A stretch of DNA of 64,000 bases, from contig JAENZJ010000021.1 of the NCBI GenBank assembly GCA_016841325.1, positions 1-64,000 on the forward strand, read 5' to 3'. Below, piece by piece: positions 18,128 through 28,440 of this stretch. The notes under the pieces were generated by a model. That model ran no database searches. It worked only from the letters and a program-made list of their open reading frames with translations, and was not told the origin of the DNA. This DNA comes from Thermincola carboxydiphila. GTDB taxonomy: Bacteria > Bacillota > Thermincolia > Thermincolales > UBA2595. A program made the position numbers and the translations under genes. The first letter of the stretch is position 1; each line of letters opens with the position of its first letter.

Positions 18128-19393
18128 TCAGTGGGCTCTCTGCCCGGAAGCATTTGCCCTGCCAAGGTTTTTCACTTTTTCATAAAGAGCAGAGAGGGGG
18201 TCAGATGCCCTCCAGGTATCGGTATGCCAGTCCGCCCTTTTTGACTGCTGTAGAATTTCTTCATATACTTCCAGAGTCTGGCCCGCAACCGAGAACCAGC
18301 TGTATTTGTTTCTGGCCTTTTCATAACCGTTCCTGCGCAGGCGGTCTGCCAGCGCCTCATCACCCAAAACGGCCATGATATTGTCTGCCAGTGAATTGGC
18401 GGAACCCACATAACACTTCATGCCATCACGGCCATGTTCAATTATTTCACTGAGACCTCCGGTGTCAGAGACCACCACCGGCGTTCCGGCTGCCATCCCT
18501 TCGAGGGCAACTATGCCGAAGGGTTCATAGAGGCTGGGGAATACGGCGACACTGCTCTGGGCAAACCAGCGGTTCCTGGTGGCATCATCAATATAACCCG
18601 TAAAATAGAAACGGTGCCCCAGCCGTTTTTCCCGCACCATGGCGCGCAGGTGTTCTTCGTAAGGGCCGGTCCCGGCCACAACAAACCTGGTCTCGGGAAA
18701 ATAGGACAAAATCTTGGGCGCCGCATCTATGAGGACCTGTACCCCTTTTTCACGAACCAGCCTGCCTATAAAGAAAATATATTTCTCCTCACCCTTATGG
18801 CGGTGAACAATATCAGATTTAAAATCCTCGATAGTGACCCCATTGGGAATTATCCTCAGCTTGTCTTCAGGGAGCTGAAAGAAACCCTTCAGTTCGCGGT
18901 ACATGTAGGAACTGCAGACAATTACCTTCCATGACTCAAAAGTCAGATACCACTCGACATCACTGATATACCTCTGGTTGTCATTGTGCAGTCCGTTGTT
19001 GCGCCCGAATTCGGTTGCATGAATCGTAGACACCAGAGGCACGCGAAACGAGTGTTTTAATGCCCTCCCGGCAAATGCTGCCAGCCAGTCATGGGCATGG
19101 ACAATATCCACACCCCTGATGGTGTTCAGGAGAGTTACCGCATACTCCAGCATAGAAAAATTAAGGTGCAGTATCCATGTTCTGAAGTCCGGGGCTGATA
19201 TACTGTAAGGATTTATCCGGTGTACCCGTACACCTTCATTCTCTTCATATGGCACAGCATCATCCGCGCCGATTGTAATCACATGAACCTCCACCCCATG
19301 CCTGGCCAGCGCCCTGGACAGGTGGTACACATGCTGGGCCAAACCTCCCACATTTTTGGGAGGGTATTCCCAGGATAACATCAGTACCTTCAT
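18128..19393 (-). CDS. GT4 family glycosyltransferase (glycogen synthase-like)
   Basis: 421 residues with the GT-B fold. The N-terminal [25 protein letters not shown] carries the nucleotide-sugar-binding GG, and HAHDWLAA follows. The C-terminal domain has [17 protein letters not shown] and the catalytic E-x7-E segment [20 protein letters not shown]. Close relatives act as glycogen synthases or make maltose-1-phosphate; other GT4 enzymes build surface polysaccharide. It leads a two-gene operon with the nucleotidyltransferase fusion that could supply its donor. AGGAGGTCAAAG precedes ATG 19393. Confidence 0.85.
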   Translation of the reverse strand: MKVLMLSWEYPPKNVGGLAQHVYHLSRALARHGVEVHVITIGADDAVPYEENEGVRVHRINPYSISAPDFRTWILHLNFSMLEYAVTLLNTIRGVDIVHAHDWLAAFAGRALKHSFRVPLVSTIHATEFGRNNGLHNDNQRYISDVEWYLTFESWKVIVCSSYMYRELKGFFQLPEDKLRIIPNGVTIEDFKSDIVHRHKGEEKYIFFIGRLVREKGVQVLIDAAPKILSYFPETRFVVAGTGPYEEHLRAMVREKRLGHRFYFTGYIDDATRNRWFAQSSVAVFPSLYEPFGIVALEGMAAGTPVVVSDTGGLSEIIEHGRDGMKCYVGSANSLADNIMAVLGDEALADRLRRNGYEKARNKYSWFSVAGQTLEVYEEILQQSKRADWHTDTWRASDPLSALYEKVKNLGRANASGQRAH

Positions 19394-19537
19394 CTTTGAC
19401 CTCCTCCTTATTTCCTCTCCAGCTTATTTTACCTAGGGAATATATCCTTTATTCGTTGGCTCCAGGAAGTATAATAAAAGGTCAAGGCATCAGGTTTTTC
19501 GATGCCTGATAACATCATTTTGGCCCGAAAGAAAGAA

Positions 19538-19572
19538 AACTGACTCACTTAGTTATGAGTCAGTTCTATTAA
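19538..19572 (-). terminator. Terminator of the stand-alone carbohydrate-binding module gene
   Basis: AACTGACTCA (19538-19547) pairs with TGAGTCAGTT (19556-19565). On the minus strand it is followed by TTTTCTTTCTTT. Confidence 0.8.
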
Positions 19573-19604
19573 CACAAACTTTAAATACTACAAAAAGTAC
19601 AGCC

Positions 19605-19967
19605 CTAATACTGCTTCCCATCGTGAATTTCAAAACTCCAGTTATGACCCGAGTTATTGTCCCAGTGATCGGCCCCATCCTTGAAACAGAAGTTTAATCT
19701 GGTAGCATCATCGGCCCGCAGGGTTTGTTCCCAGCCGCGTCCGGTCCGGAACATTTTCAGGTCCTTCACATCACGCCAGTGATCGTGAAACCCAAAGCCA
19801 ACATGTAAATAAACATCCTGTGCCCCCGATTTTGACAGGAGACCGTCATATATGATGTTAACATTCTCTCCAAGGGTGATAGGCGTCGGATAAACGTTGA
19901 CACCGCCAACATCGTGCATACCATCGGGACTGCTATGGCTTACATGGTCATAATCTAAATGGTCCAT
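19605..19967 (-). CDS. Stand-alone CBM25-like starch-binding module
   Basis: 120 residues that appear to be a single carbohydrate-binding module of the CBM25/CBM53 type. The recognisable run is VNIIYDGLLSKSGAQDVYLH, then GFGFHDHW, RGWEQTL and NFCFKDGADHWDNNSGHNWSFEI. The aromatic residues would contact alpha-glucan. It has no signal peptide, catalytic domain or membrane segment, so it is probably cytoplasmic and could dock enzymes on glycogen granules (inference). A second, roughly half-identical single module is at 28946-29281. It lies beside the GT4/nucleotidyltransferase operon. GGGGGGAA precedes ATG 19967. Confidence 0.8.
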   Translation of the reverse strand: MDHLDYDHVSHSSPDGMHDVGGVNVYPTPITLGENVNIIYDGLLSKSGAQDVYLHVGFGFHDHWRDVKDLKMFRTGRGWEQTLRADDATRLNFCFKDGADHWDNNSGHNWSFEIHDGKQY

Positions 19968-20051
19968 GAAAAATTCCCCCCTAATTTTTTTCTGTAATTA
20001 GTATTCATATACCGGGGGGTTTTTATATGTGGTAAATAATTCAGATACAGA

Positions 20052-21026
20052 TTATTCACCTGAAAGCTTCACTATTGATTTCACAATCAAATCAACCTTC
20101 TGGATGTCATACTGGGAATTCAGCCTGAATCCTCCTGCCAAAAGCCTTTCCGAGGCGTTCCGGGACTCGGTCCGCACCAGGTCTATGTATGTCTGAGCGC
20201 TCATGTTATTTACATTGGGCTCTTTTACCATGAGATTATTTGCCGCTCCGATAACACCGTTATACAGATTCAGCCCCAGGGCTTTGTCTTTCTCCTCAAT
20301 TACCTGAGCGCTGTGAAAGAGCTGAATCAGTGTCTCTGACTGGGGATAAAAAGCCCTGTAAATATTGTAGGCCTGCTCCTTCTGTCCCGAGAGATAGAGT
20401 GCCCAGGCATAAGACTCTGTGATGTCCTTGTCTTTATACTGGGAATTGTACAGTTCGCTAAGGAGCCTGAGACCCCGGTCAAGGTCACCGGTATCAGTGA
20501 GCGCCTTTGCCAGTGCCAGTTTTTTGAAGGGGTCTGAGGTATCGATATCAAAATGAGCCTGTGCGGTCCTGACATATTTTTCTTTTTCGGTATCATTTAG
20601 ACCCTCAAGGTGATATTTGAAGTCATAAGCAGCCGTCAGGACCTCATACAGTTTTTCCTTGGCGGCATCAAAACCGTAAGCATCATATACTGAGTTGCTA
20701 ACTGCAGCCGGGTTCTTTTGCTGTTCTTTCTGGATCTTCTCATATGATGCCTCTCCGATGGAAATAGCCTCATTCCATTTGCCGGCCATGATCTGGTCCA
20801 CAACCAGGTTGATTTCACCATTAAGTTCCTGCCGCAGCGCCTCACGGGATCTGGCTGGACTATCCTTGTCTTCAGACCCGTCCTGATAGACATTTTTGGA
20901 GACCGCTTCCGGTTTTTCCCGGGAAGGAAGTATGGAAGCCAACCTGGACAGGTTAAAAGAACACCCGCTGAGGAACATAAAAGATGTCATCAACACCAGA
21001 CCGAAAACAATTGTTTTCCTAAACAT
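20052..21026 (-). CDS. Lipoprotein with TPR-like helical repeats, under c-di-GMP riboswitch
   Basis: 324 residues. VLMTSFMFLSGC is a signal peptide with lipobox LSGC, so the protein is anchored outside the membrane. From about residue 60 the sequence is helical, with TPR-like pairs such as PFKKLALAKALTDTGDLDRG and ESYAWALYLSGQKEQAYNIY. No enzyme motif is seen. Its leader contains a c-di-GMP-I aptamer at 21188-21270, which suggests a role in the motile/sessile switch, for example pili, adhesion or matrix (inference from regulation). The gene stands alone on its transcript. I do not recognise the family. Confidence 0.75.
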   Translation of the reverse strand: MFRKTIVFGLVLMTSFMFLSGCSFNLSRLASILPSREKPEAVSKNVYQDGSEDKDSPARSREALRQELNGEINLVVDQIMAGKWNEAISIGEASYEKIQKEQQKNPAAVSNSVYDAYGFDAAKEKLYEVLTAAYDFKYHLEGLNDTEKEKYVRTAQAHFDIDTSDPFKKLALAKALTDTGDLDRGLRLLSELYNSQYKDKDITESYAWALYLSGQKEQAYNIYRAFYPQSETLIQLFHSAQVIEEKDKALGLNLYNGVIGAANNLMVKEPNVNNMSAQTYIDLVRTESRNASERLLAGGFRLNSQYDIQKVDLIVKSIVKLSGE

Positions 21027-21124
21027 TACAACATACCCTCCCTCAATTTCTAAAATTTCCCGGCAATTTTTTTAAAGTCTCTTCGCAATCCCTTTACGGT
21101 TATCACAAAAGTTGTTTCAAAATA

Positions 21125-21170
21125 AGGAGACCAGCCTCATTTCGGAAAAAAACCGAAGAAAGACTGGTTT
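21125..21170 (-). terminator. Expression-platform hairpin of the c-di-GMP riboswitch
   Basis: On the minus strand ACCAGTCTTTCTTCGG (21168-21153) pairs with CCGAAATGAGGCTGGT (21145-21130), with a two-base internal mismatch. It is followed by CTCCTTATTTT. It lies between aptamer and start codon, so it is the probable switching terminator. Confidence 0.65.
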
Positions 21171-21187
21171 GTTTATAACCTGTTAAA

Positions 21188-21270
21188 CTTCGGTAACCCG
21201 GCTGTCCTTAATCTGAAACAGGACCCGTGGCTTTGCGTCCCCATCTTACGAAGGGTTTGCCTTGTCGGTT
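21188..21270 (-). ncRNA. c-di-GMP-I riboswitch (GEMM)
   Basis: Read on the minus strand, the segment contains GGCAAACC (start), GGGGACGCAAAGCCACGGG (core) and CAGCCGGGTTACCG (end), in the order of the GEMM-I aptamer. It is followed by a hairpin and then the lipoprotein start at 21026. The match is by eye to known conserved blocks; a covariance search would settle it. Confidence 0.93.
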
Positions 21271-21344
21271 TTTTACTTTTTTCTATTTATATATCGTTAA
21301 ATATTGGGATTAACATTAGTGTTTTTATGACATTTCTGATTAAA

Positions 21345-22640
21345 TTACAGATTCTTTATCAATTCATCTCCAAATTGGGAGCACTTCACTTCAGTTGCGC
21401 CTTCCATCAACCTGGCAAAGTCATAGGTAACAACTTTGTCGGCAATTGTCTTTTCCATTGACCTGTAGATGAGGTCGGCAGCTTCCTGCCATCCCAGGTA
21501 TTCCAGCATCAGGACACCGGAAAGCAGCACCGAACCCGGATTGACCTTGTCAAGGCCGGCATATTTGGGGGCTGTCCCATGGGTTGCCTCAAATACAGCA
21601 TGGCCTGTCACGTAATTTATGTTTGCCCCTGGTGCAATACCGATGCCTCCCACCTGGGCTGCCAGGGCGTCCGAAATATAGTCCCCGTTAAGGTTCAGGG
21701 TAGCAATGACATCATATTCGGCCGGCCTTGTCAGGATTTGCTGCAGGAAGGCATCTGCAATGACGTCCTTGACAATAAGCCTGCCGGCTTTCTGAGCTTC
21801 ATCCTGTGCCCGGTCAGCAGCTTCTTTCCCCTGTTCAGCGCTGATCCTGTCGTACTGGGCCCATGTAAATACCCTGTCAGCAAATTCCTTTTCGGCAACC
21901 TCATAACCCCAGTTCTTAAATGCTCCTTCGGTGAACTTCATGATATTCCCTTTGTGAACCAGGGTCACGCTCCTGCGGTTGTACTTCAGGGCATACTCAA
22001 TAGCGGCCCTTACCAGGCGGAATGTCCCTTCCTTGGAGACAGGCTTGATACCGATTCCTGAGGTCTCCGGGAAACGGATTTTTTTCACTCCCATTTCCCC
22101 GGTAAGGAAATGAATTACTTTTTTAACTCCATCACTGCCTTCGGGCCATTCAACACCTGCATAAATATCTTCCGCATTTTCACGGAAGATAACCATATCC
22201 ACAAGTTCCGGGCTTTTCACCGGTGACGGAACTCCGTCAAAATACCTTACCGGCCTGAGGCATACGTAAAGGTCAAGTTCCTGCCTCAGGGCAACATTCA
22301 GGGAACGGATTCCACCCCCAACAGGTGTAGTCAGGGGGCCTTTAATGGCGACTATGTACTCCCTGATTGCTGCCAGGGTATCTTCCGGCAGCCATTCACC
22401 CGTTTTGTTAAAAGCCTTTTCCCCGGCAAGCACCTCAAACCATGCTATTTTCTTTTTTCCTTTATATGCCCTGTCCACAGCGGCATCGAGCACCCTTGAT
22501 GCTGCAGCCCAAATATCCGGGCCTGTCCCGTCACCTTCAATAAATGGAATTACGGGATGGTCAGGAACAGTTAAACAACCGTTCTTAAAAGTAATCTTTT
22601 CTCCTTCTTTTGGCATGTCATAAATCCTGAATAATGCCAC
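21345..22640 (-). CDS. icd: NADP-type isocitrate dehydrogenase
   Basis: 431 residues, full length. It converts isocitrate plus NADP+ to 2-oxoglutarate and CO2. Visible family motifs are [26 protein letters not shown] (substrate Ser and Arg residues), [13 protein letters not shown] and [17 protein letters not shown]. The start is GTG 22640 with AAGAGGTGAG upstream. It follows a homocitrate/Re-citrate synthase-type gene on the same strand, with a terminator-like hairpin between them. In anaerobes this pairing usually serves 2-oxoglutarate and glutamate synthesis through an oxidative half-cycle. No aconitase gene is in the window. Confidence 0.94.
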   Translation of the reverse strand: MALFRIYDMPKEGEKITFKNGCLTVPDHPVIPFIEGDGTGPDIWAAASRVLDAAVDRAYKGKKKIAWFEVLAGEKAFNKTGEWLPEDTLAAIREYIVAIKGPLTTPVGGGIRSLNVALRQELDLYVCLRPVRYFDGVPSPVKSPELVDMVIFRENAEDIYAGVEWPEGSDGVKKVIHFLTGEMGVKKIRFPETSGIGIKPVSKEGTFRLVRAAIEYALKYNRRSVTLVHKGNIMKFTEGAFKNWGYEVAEKEFADRVFTWAQYDRISAEQGKEAADRAQDEAQKAGRLIVKDVIADAFLQQILTRPAEYDVIATLNLNGDYISDALAAQVGGIGIAPGANINYVTGHAVFEATHGTAPKYAGLDKVNPGSVLLSGVLMLEYLGWQEAADLIYRSMEKTIADKVVTYDFARLMEGATEVKCSQFGDELIKNL

Positions 22641-22741
22641 AAATTCTCACCTCTTCATCTTTATCTGTTAACTGGTTTTTAACCCTTTAAACATTTTACC
22701 CTATATTTCAGATTTTTTCCACTGCAAAAGCACATTTAAAA

Positions 22742-22767
22742 AAGATGCCTCAAAAGAGACATCTTCA
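22742..22767 (-). terminator. Terminator after the homocitrate/citrate synthase-type gene
   Basis: On the minus strand AAGATGTCTC (22765-22756) pairs with GAGGCATCTT (22751-22742), followed by TTTTTTAAA. The stem overlaps the stop codon. Confidence 0.85.
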
Positions 22768-23898
22768 GGCATGGGAGCCAAATACATCCTCATAAATATA
22801 CATCAGCTCCTTGTCAAAGAGCGACCTTTTCAGGTCAATCGCAGTAGAGCGGACCTTGCGCAGCAGCTCATTGGCCTCTTCCTTGGTCAGTTGGATGCCG
22901 TATTCGGCAAATTTAACTATGAGAGCTTTTGTCCCTGAGTGTTTTCCGATAATAATCTGTCTTTCAAGCCCCACTTCCTCGGGTGAGAAAACCTCGTAAG
23001 TCAGCGGGTTTTTTATGGCCCCATCGGCATGAATTCCGGACTCATGGGCAAACATGTTTGAACCTACTATGGCCTTCCAGGCAGGCAGCTCCCTTCCTGA
23101 AGCCAGGGAGACATATTCGGCTACCGTCCTGAACATCTCTGTCTTAAAGCCAAGGTCGGTTCCCTCTATGTGCTTTAATGCCATAACCACTTCTTCCAGG
23201 GCAGCATTTCCGGCCCGCTCACCCAGTCCCAGTACCGTAACCCCGGCATGTGCGGCTCCTGCTCTGATTCCGGCCAGGGTATTGGCTGTGGCCATGCCGA
23301 AATCATTGTGCATATGCATCTCTATTTCCAGGCCCGTACGTTCTATCAGGGTTTTAACGCGTTCATATGTGGTAAAAGGGTCAAGAATCCCAATGGTATC
23401 ACAGTAACGCAGCCTGTCCGCACCTGCTTTTTGGGCTTCAGTGGCAAATTGGATCAGGAAATCCATGTCGGTGCGTGAAGCGTCTTCAGCATTGACAGAA
23501 ATATACAAGCCCTCTTTTTTGGCAAATTCAGTTGCCCGGACCATATTTTCCAGAACCCGCTCCCGGGTTGTCTGGAGTTTATGCTGAATATGTATATCTG
23601 ATGTGGAAATGGATATAGCCACTGCATCCACACCACAGTCTATACTCTGCTCAATATCTGAAATGACTGCCCTGTTCCATCCCATTATGCTTGCCTTCAG
23701 GCCAAGCTTTACAATATCACCAATAACCTTCTTTTCATCACCGCCCATTACAGGCACTCCGGCTTCAATCTGGTGAACTCCGATTTCGTCCAGAAACCTC
23801 GCTATTCTTATTTTCTCCTTATTAGCAAATACCACGCCGGCAGTTTGTTCTCCATCACGCAGTGTCGTGTCAACTATCCGGATATTCTGATATTTCAC
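22765..23898 (-). CDS. Homocitrate synthase (NifV)-type enzyme; possible Re-citrate synthase
   Basis: About 377 residues of the HMG-CoA-lyase-like DRE-TIM family. Visible motifs are VDTTLRDGEQTAGVVF, AEDASRTDMDFL, RYCDTIG, MHMHNDFGMATAN and GLGERAGNAALEEV. The family condenses acetyl-CoA with a 2-oxo acid. The start chosen is GTG 23898 (MKYQNIRIVDT), because AAGAGGTGG sits at the right distance; the frame continues 10 codons further. NifV-type sequence suggests homocitrate. However, the adjacent icd gene and the absence of nif genes leave the anaerobe Re-citrate synthase as a real alternative, and sequence motifs alone do not decide. Confidence 0.8.
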   Translation of the reverse strand: MKYQNIRIVDTTLRDGEQTAGVVFANKEKIRIARFLDEIGVHQIEAGVPVMGGDEKKVIGDIVKLGLKASIMGWNRAVISDIEQSIDCGVDAVAISISTSDIHIQHKLQTTRERVLENMVRATEFAKKEGLYISVNAEDASRTDMDFLIQFATEAQKAGADRLRYCDTIGILDPFTTYERVKTLIERTGLEIEMHMHNDFGMATANTLAGIRAGAAHAGVTVLGLGERAGNAALEEVVMALKHIEGTDLGFKTEMFRTVAEYVSLASGRELPAWKAIVGSNMFAHESGIHADGAIKNPLTYEVFSPEEVGLERQIIIGKHSGTKALIVKFAEYGIQLTKEEANELLRKVRSTAIDLKRSLFDKELMYIYEDVFGSHA

Positions 23899-24071
23899 CT
23901 GTTTCCACCTCTTCCCCGGCTGTATCATTAGCCTGACAGCCTTTCATTTTATGATTGGTCCTTTTTTCAGAGAGCCAGCTACTAATATTTTACCATGAAA
24001 GGCATAATTTGAGAAGATAAAAATACCGTGCAAGAGGCTTTTCTCTTAAAACAAACTTTTCTAATAAAAAA

Positions 24072-24098
24072 ATTGGCCCCTTTTATCGGGGACCAATA
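24072..24098 (-). terminator. Terminator after the trypsin-like protease gene
   Basis: On the minus strand ATTGGTCCCC pairs with GGGGCCAAT across loop GATAAAA, followed by TTTTTTTATTA. It is 12 bp beyond the stop codon. Confidence 0.88.
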
Positions 24099-24109
24099 TA
24101 TATCTTTTG

Positions 24110-25126
24110 TTAAAAAGTTATATCCAGTTTATCCATCACATTTTGTATCTTGTTAAATACTGTTACTTTGTCGGAACCGGCGAACAGCAGCCCGACCGCC
24201 CGGCGCCTGTCATCAACTCCTAATGCACCGCTGTCTCCTCCCTGTGACATCTCACTGGCGAGAATCTGGTCATGAAACTCAGCCTCTGTCCCGTCTCCCA
24301 TCTCTACTGATACGGTTGCATTGACCACTTTGACAGTCCCTTTGGTTACTCCTGTTGTCCGGCCGCTTTTGATAATTGTCATCCCCGGTTCTGCTTCAGC
24401 AACCCCGGTTACCTTTCCGACTTCCAGTATTTCCGGGTTAAGCCTTTCCGGTTTTTCCGGTTTGGCTACTGCGGCATCAACCGTGTTACCGCTATTTGAC
24501 TCCCGTAAAAATTTGACGACATAATTGGGCGCCATAAACCGGCACAGCGCATTTGCCCAGAATTCAGCCGCCGCGGCTTTGGGACATGATGACTGGCTTA
24601 ATGCCTTATTAACCGGCTGAAAACGGTGCAGCCTGCCAATTAAATCCTCATCAACAACCCCTCCGTCATGTGGCCCGGGAAGAAGGACCGGGTCCCCTAT
24701 CTTTGCCCGGTTATCCCTGCCATTGCTTGAATTGGCCAAAACGTGGTTATTTGAAAGAATCAGTGGTTCCCCTGTCTTCCGGTCCTTGACAACAGCGCCA
24801 AAAGTACCTGCAGTAATCTTGTAATGGCCGATACTCATGCCCGGTTGTGCCGGGCCGCCTCTTTTGGTGCGGTCAACACCCAGCAGCCTGATATCACCAA
24901 CCTCAATAACATCTGTAATAATTCCGTCAAGGTCTTTGGGGACAATATGCTGGGCCTCCAGTTCATGTTCCGGAAGCTTCTGCCTTACCAGGACCACAAT
25001 TCCCTGCTTGGGCTCACCTGTGGCGGCCCGGACTGTCTCCTTATATCCGACTCCCACTCCCACAACGTTTTTCATTGAAAGTAGCTTGCTCCTGTGCTTG
25101 TTAAGAGCGGAACGAATCTTATCCAC
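24110..25126 (-). CDS. Cytoplasmic trypsin-like serine protease
   Basis: 338 residues with the chymotrypsin-fold triad in the right order: His in LSNNHVLA (about 127), Asp in TVDAAVAKP (about 218) and Ser in GGDSGAL (about 297). The N-terminus (LLSMKNVVGVGVGYKE) is a conserved lead-in seen in bacterial proteins of this type, and there is no signal peptide. A Cys/Ala insert lies at about 180-200. Related proteins are common in clostridia and have no known substrate. The start is GTG 25126 with AGGAGGAAA upstream, and the gene appears monocistronic. Confidence 0.8.
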   Translation of the reverse strand: MDKIRSALNKHRSKLLSMKNVVGVGVGYKETVRAATGEPKQGIVVLVRQKLPEHELEAQHIVPKDLDGIITDVIEVGDIRLLGVDRTKRGGPAQPGMSIGHYKITAGTFGAVVKDRKTGEPLILSNNHVLANSSNGRDNRAKIGDPVLLPGPHDGGVVDEDLIGRLHRFQPVNKALSQSSCPKAAAAEFWANALCRFMAPNYVVKFLRESNSGNTVDAAVAKPEKPERLNPEILEVGKVTGVAEAEPGMTIIKSGRTTGVTKGTVKVVNATVSVEMGDGTEAEFHDQILASEMSQGGDSGALGVDDRRRAVGLLFAGSDKVTVFNKIQNVMDKLDITF

Positions 25127-25490
25127 TCGATTTCCTCCTCTCTGATTCCAAACCTGAAATTCACTACATTATATGCAGAACAGGTTTTGGGGGGGATTAG
25201 TTTTTGAAGGAATCAGAAGGAAGAAAAAGTAAAGCCGCCGTCCGGCGGAACAGAGCATAAAATTCGTTTAACCGTATAATAATGTTACCAATAGGTTAAA
25301 AGAGGAGGTAAGTTCCAGATGCGGGGTACTTTCATCAGGTTTGGCATTGACCGCTGCCCGGCCACCAAAAATTATTCCAGTGCGTCTGTCTGCCATCACT
25401 GTGACTTCCTTTGCACAGCAAAAAAAGAGCAGTGTGAATGCTCTTTTTCGCAACTCGGTAAAAGGGAAAAACCCAACTCAGGCCGCCCTT
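25127..25490. other. Intergenic region with two candidate small ORFs
   Basis: A GCCGCC/GGCGG hairpin lies at about 25233-25247. Two small frames compete on opposite strands. On plus, 25319-25510 encodes 63 residues with CHHC, CTAKKEQCEC and an excellent AGGAGGT at 25303-25309; it runs 20 bp into gatB. On minus, 25396-25268 encodes 42 residues starting MADRRTGIIFGGRAAVN, behind AAAGGAAG. At most one is likely to be real, and neither is recognised. Confidence 0.4.
25422..25448 (-). terminator. Hairpin terminator between gatB and the protease gene
   Basis: AAAAAGAGCA (25422-25431) pairs with TGCTCTTTTT (25439-25448). On the minus strand it ends in eight T residues. It lies below the gatB stop at 25491. 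Confidence 0.85.
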
Positions 25491-26954
25491 TTACTTCAAT
25501 TTTTCCCTAAGCAGTTGATTAACCACACCCGGGTTTGCCTGGCCTTTGGTTGCCTTCATGACCTGGCCCACCAGGAATCCAATGGCCTTTTCTTTTCCGT
25601 TTTTAAAGTCCTCCACTGACTGGGGGTTATTGGCAATAACTTCATCCACAACAGCGGCAATTGCACCCTGGTCACTGATTTGTTTTAATCCTTTGGCTTC
25701 CACTATTGCCGCGGGGCTGTCTCCTTTTTGCTGCATTTCAGCAAATACATCCTTGGCAATCTTGCCGCTGATTTCACCCCTGTCAATCAGGTTAACAAGT
25801 TCAGCAAGACTTGCCGGCCTGATGGGGAAATCACTGTCGGCAACACTTATTCCGGATGCATTGATAAATTTCAGCAGTTCACCCATGACCCAGTTGCTTA
25901 ATGCCTTGGCATTGCCGGTATGTTTCAGTCCTTCGTCAAAGTAGTCAGACAGTTCCTTGGAACCGGTAATTACTTCAGCATCATATGGAGGGAGACCATA
26001 GTCCCTGATGTACCTCTCCCTGCGGGCATCAGGAAGTTCCGGAAGTGTCTGCCTGATCTCTTCAATCCATTGTGGGGAAATTATCATCGGGACCAGGTCA
26101 GGGTCAGGAAAATACCGGTAATCGTGCGCTTCTTCCTTACTGCGCATTGAGAGGGTAATTCCCCTGGCCTCGTCCCAGGTCCGGGTTTCCTGAATCACCC
26201 TGCCCCCATCCTCAAGAACATCAATCTGGCGTTCAACTTCATACTCCAGGGCCTTCTGGAGGGCACGGAATGAATTCATGTTTTTCAGCTCGGTCCTGGT
26301 GCCAAACTCTTTTTGTCCGACCGGCCTTACTGAGATATTGGCATCACACCTTAATGACCCTTCTTCCATCTTACAGTCAGAAACCCCGGTATACTGCAGA
26401 ATGGCCTTCATCTTCTCCAGATAGAGCCTGGCTTCCTCCGGAGAACGGATATCCGGTTCAGAAACTATCTCTATGAGAGGGACACCGGTCCTGTTGTAGT
26501 CAACCAGCGAATAACGTGCTGTAGCCATGGATTCACCTTCATGGTTCAGCTTACCGGCATCCTCTTCCATATGTACCCTGGTAATTCCGATTCGCTTCTG
26601 CTGCCCGTCAACAGTGATGTCAAGATACCCATGTTCGGCTATGGGAAGGTCATACTGGGAAATCTGATAATTTTTGGGCAGGTCAGGATAATAGTAGTTT
26701 TTCCTGTCAAACTTACTGAATTCTGCTATCCTGCAGTTCAGGGCCAGCCCTGCCTTTATGGCAAATTCAACAACCTTTTTATTGGCAACCGGCAGGACAC
26801 CCGGCAGCCCAAGGCAGACAGGACATATATGTGTATTGGGATCCCCTCCGAATTCGGTTGAGGAACAGCAGAATATCTTTGAATTTGTTTTCAGTTCGGA
26901 ATGGACCTCCAGGCCGATAACTATCTCGTACTGTGTTGCCATTTGATTTTTCAC
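25491..26954 (-). CDS. gatB: Asp-tRNA(Asn)/Glu-tRNA(Gln) amidotransferase subunit B
   Basis: 487 residues. GatB holds the kinase site that activates misacylated Glu-tRNA(Gln) or Asp-tRNA(Asn) before amidation. Motifs are [39 protein letters not shown] (zinc Cys residues, present as C..C..C), [21 protein letters not shown] and [17 protein letters not shown]. The C-terminal YqeY-like tail domain (about 340-487) is complete. It starts 5 bp after the gatA stop in a gatC-gatA-gatB operon. Confidence 0.97.
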   Translation of the reverse strand: MKNQMATQYEIVIGLEVHSELKTNSKIFCCSSTEFGGDPNTHICPVCLGLPGVLPVANKKVVEFAIKAGLALNCRIAEFSKFDRKNYYYPDLPKNYQISQYDLPIAEHGYLDITVDGQQKRIGITRVHMEEDAGKLNHEGESMATARYSLVDYNRTGVPLIEIVSEPDIRSPEEARLYLEKMKAILQYTGVSDCKMEEGSLRCDANISVRPVGQKEFGTRTELKNMNSFRALQKALEYEVERQIDVLEDGGRVIQETRTWDEARGITLSMRSKEEAHDYRYFPDPDLVPMIISPQWIEEIRQTLPELPDARRERYIRDYGLPPYDAEVITGSKELSDYFDEGLKHTGNAKALSNWVMGELLKFINASGISVADSDFPIRPASLAELVNLIDRGEISGKIAKDVFAEMQQKGDSPAAIVEAKGLKQISDQGAIAAVVDEVIANNPQSVEDFKNGKEKAIGFLVGQVMKATKGQANPGVVNQLLREKLK

Positions 26955-26959
26955 CTCTT

Positions 26960-28417
26960 TTAAAGGTTAGGTTTTCTTAAATGAAAATCGGTATTCTGTT
27001 CAAAAGCATAGGCTGCCTTAAATAATGTCCCTTCACCAAAGGGCCTGCCCATCAGCTGCAGCCCGACAGGAAGCCCGTCCACAAAGCCGCAGGGAAGTGT
27101 TAACCCGGGAATACCGGCCAGGTTCACGGAAATTGTAAACACATCAGACAAATACATCTGCATCGGGTCACCGGCCTTTTCACCGTATTTAAATGCCGGT
27201 GTCGGGGAAGTGGGTGAAATCAGGACATCAAACTTTTCCAAAGCCCTGTCAAAGTCCTGCTTAATAAGGGTTCTTACCTTCAGCGCTTTCAGGTAATAAG
27301 CATCATAATACCCTGAACTGAGGGCATATGTGCCCAGCATAATCCTTCGTTTGACCTCAGTGCCAAATCCCTCGCTTCTGGTCCTCATAAACATGGTCAC
27401 AATATCTTCAGCCGACTCATCCCGGTAACCGTACCTGACCCCGTCATACCTGGCCAGGTTGGAACTGGCCTCAGCGGGAGCAATGATATAATATACCGGC
27501 AGTGCATATTCGGTGTGAGGCAGTGATGTCTCCTCACAAACAGCGCCGAGCTCCTCAAATTTGTTGATGGCATTATATATCAATTCCTTTACCCCGGGGT
27601 CTGTACCTTCAACAAAGTACTCCCGGGGAATACCGATTCTCAAACCTTTTACGTCACCGGTGAGGAATGAAGTATAATCAGGCACTTCGAATTCTGCTGA
27701 AGTGGAGTCCTTGGGGTCATGTCCGGCAATGGTACTGAATACCCGGGCACAATCCCGGACATCTTTGGCAAAGGGACCGATCTGGTCCAGGGAAGAAGCA
27801 AAAGCAATCAGCCCGTACCGCGAAACAGCTCCATAGGTAGGCTTAAGTCCCACCACACCACAGAAGGATGCCGGCTGCCTGATAGAACCTCCGGTATCTG
27901 AACCCAGGGAATAAATGGTCTCATCTGCAGCAACAGCCGCTGCACTGCCCCCGCTGGATCCCCCGGGCACCCGCTCAGTATCCCACGGGTTGCGGGTGGC
28001 AAAAAACCTTGAGTTCTCAGTAGAGGACCCCATGGCAAATTCATCGAGGTTAGCCTTACCGATAAGTACTGCACCGGCCTGTTTGAGTTTTTCGACAACC
28101 GTCGCACTGTATGGAGGTACGAAATTATGGAGCATCTTTGACGAACATGTCGTCAAAATGCCCTCTGTACACATATTATCTTTGATTACCACCGGAATTC
28201 CTTCCAATGGACCGATTTCTTCGCCACGGCCAATTTTGGCATCAACTGCCCTGGCTGTTTCCAAGGCTTTATCTCTGGTCTGGGTGACAAAAGACCTTAC
28301 CTTTTCTTCAACTGCATCAATCCTCTTAAAGACTGCCTCAGTAATTTCCACTGCACTTATCTCTTTTTTCACCAGTTTATCATGAAGTTCATGTGCGGTT
28401 AATGCATTGAACTGCAA
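26960..28417 (-). CDS. gatA: Asp/Glu-tRNA amidotransferase subunit A
   Basis: About 485 residues of the amidase-signature family. It releases ammonia from glutamine for the GatB site. The Ser-cisSer-Lys centre is visible: Lys in VVIKDNMCT, and the serines in [14 protein letters not shown] and [10 protein letters not shown]. The start is probably TTG 28417 ([11 protein letters not shown]), 12 bases after AGGAGGG; the frame extends seven codons further to an ATG that overlaps this site. It is the middle gene of gatCAB. Confidence 0.97.
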   Translation of the reverse strand: MQFNALTAHELHDKLVKKEISAVEITEAVFKRIDAVEEKVRSFVTQTRDKALETARAVDAKIGRGEEIGPLEGIPVVIKDNMCTEGILTTCSSKMLHNFVPPYSATVVEKLKQAGAVLIGKANLDEFAMGSSTENSRFFATRNPWDTERVPGGSSGGSAAAVAADETIYSLGSDTGGSIRQPASFCGVVGLKPTYGAVSRYGLIAFASSLDQIGPFAKDVRDCARVFSTIAGHDPKDSTSAEFEVPDYTSFLTGDVKGLRIGIPREYFVEGTDPGVKELIYNAINKFEELGAVCEETSLPHTEYALPVYYIIAPAEASSNLARYDGVRYGYRDESAEDIVTMFMRTRSEGFGTEVKRRIMLGTYALSSGYYDAYYLKALKVRTLIKQDFDRALEKFDVLISPTSPTPAFKYGEKAGDPMQMYLSDVFTISVNLAGIPGLTLPCGFVDGLPVGLQLMGRPFGEGTLFKAAYAFEQNTDFHLRKPNL

Positions 28418-28440
28418 CTTGGATCCCTCCTGCCTCACAT

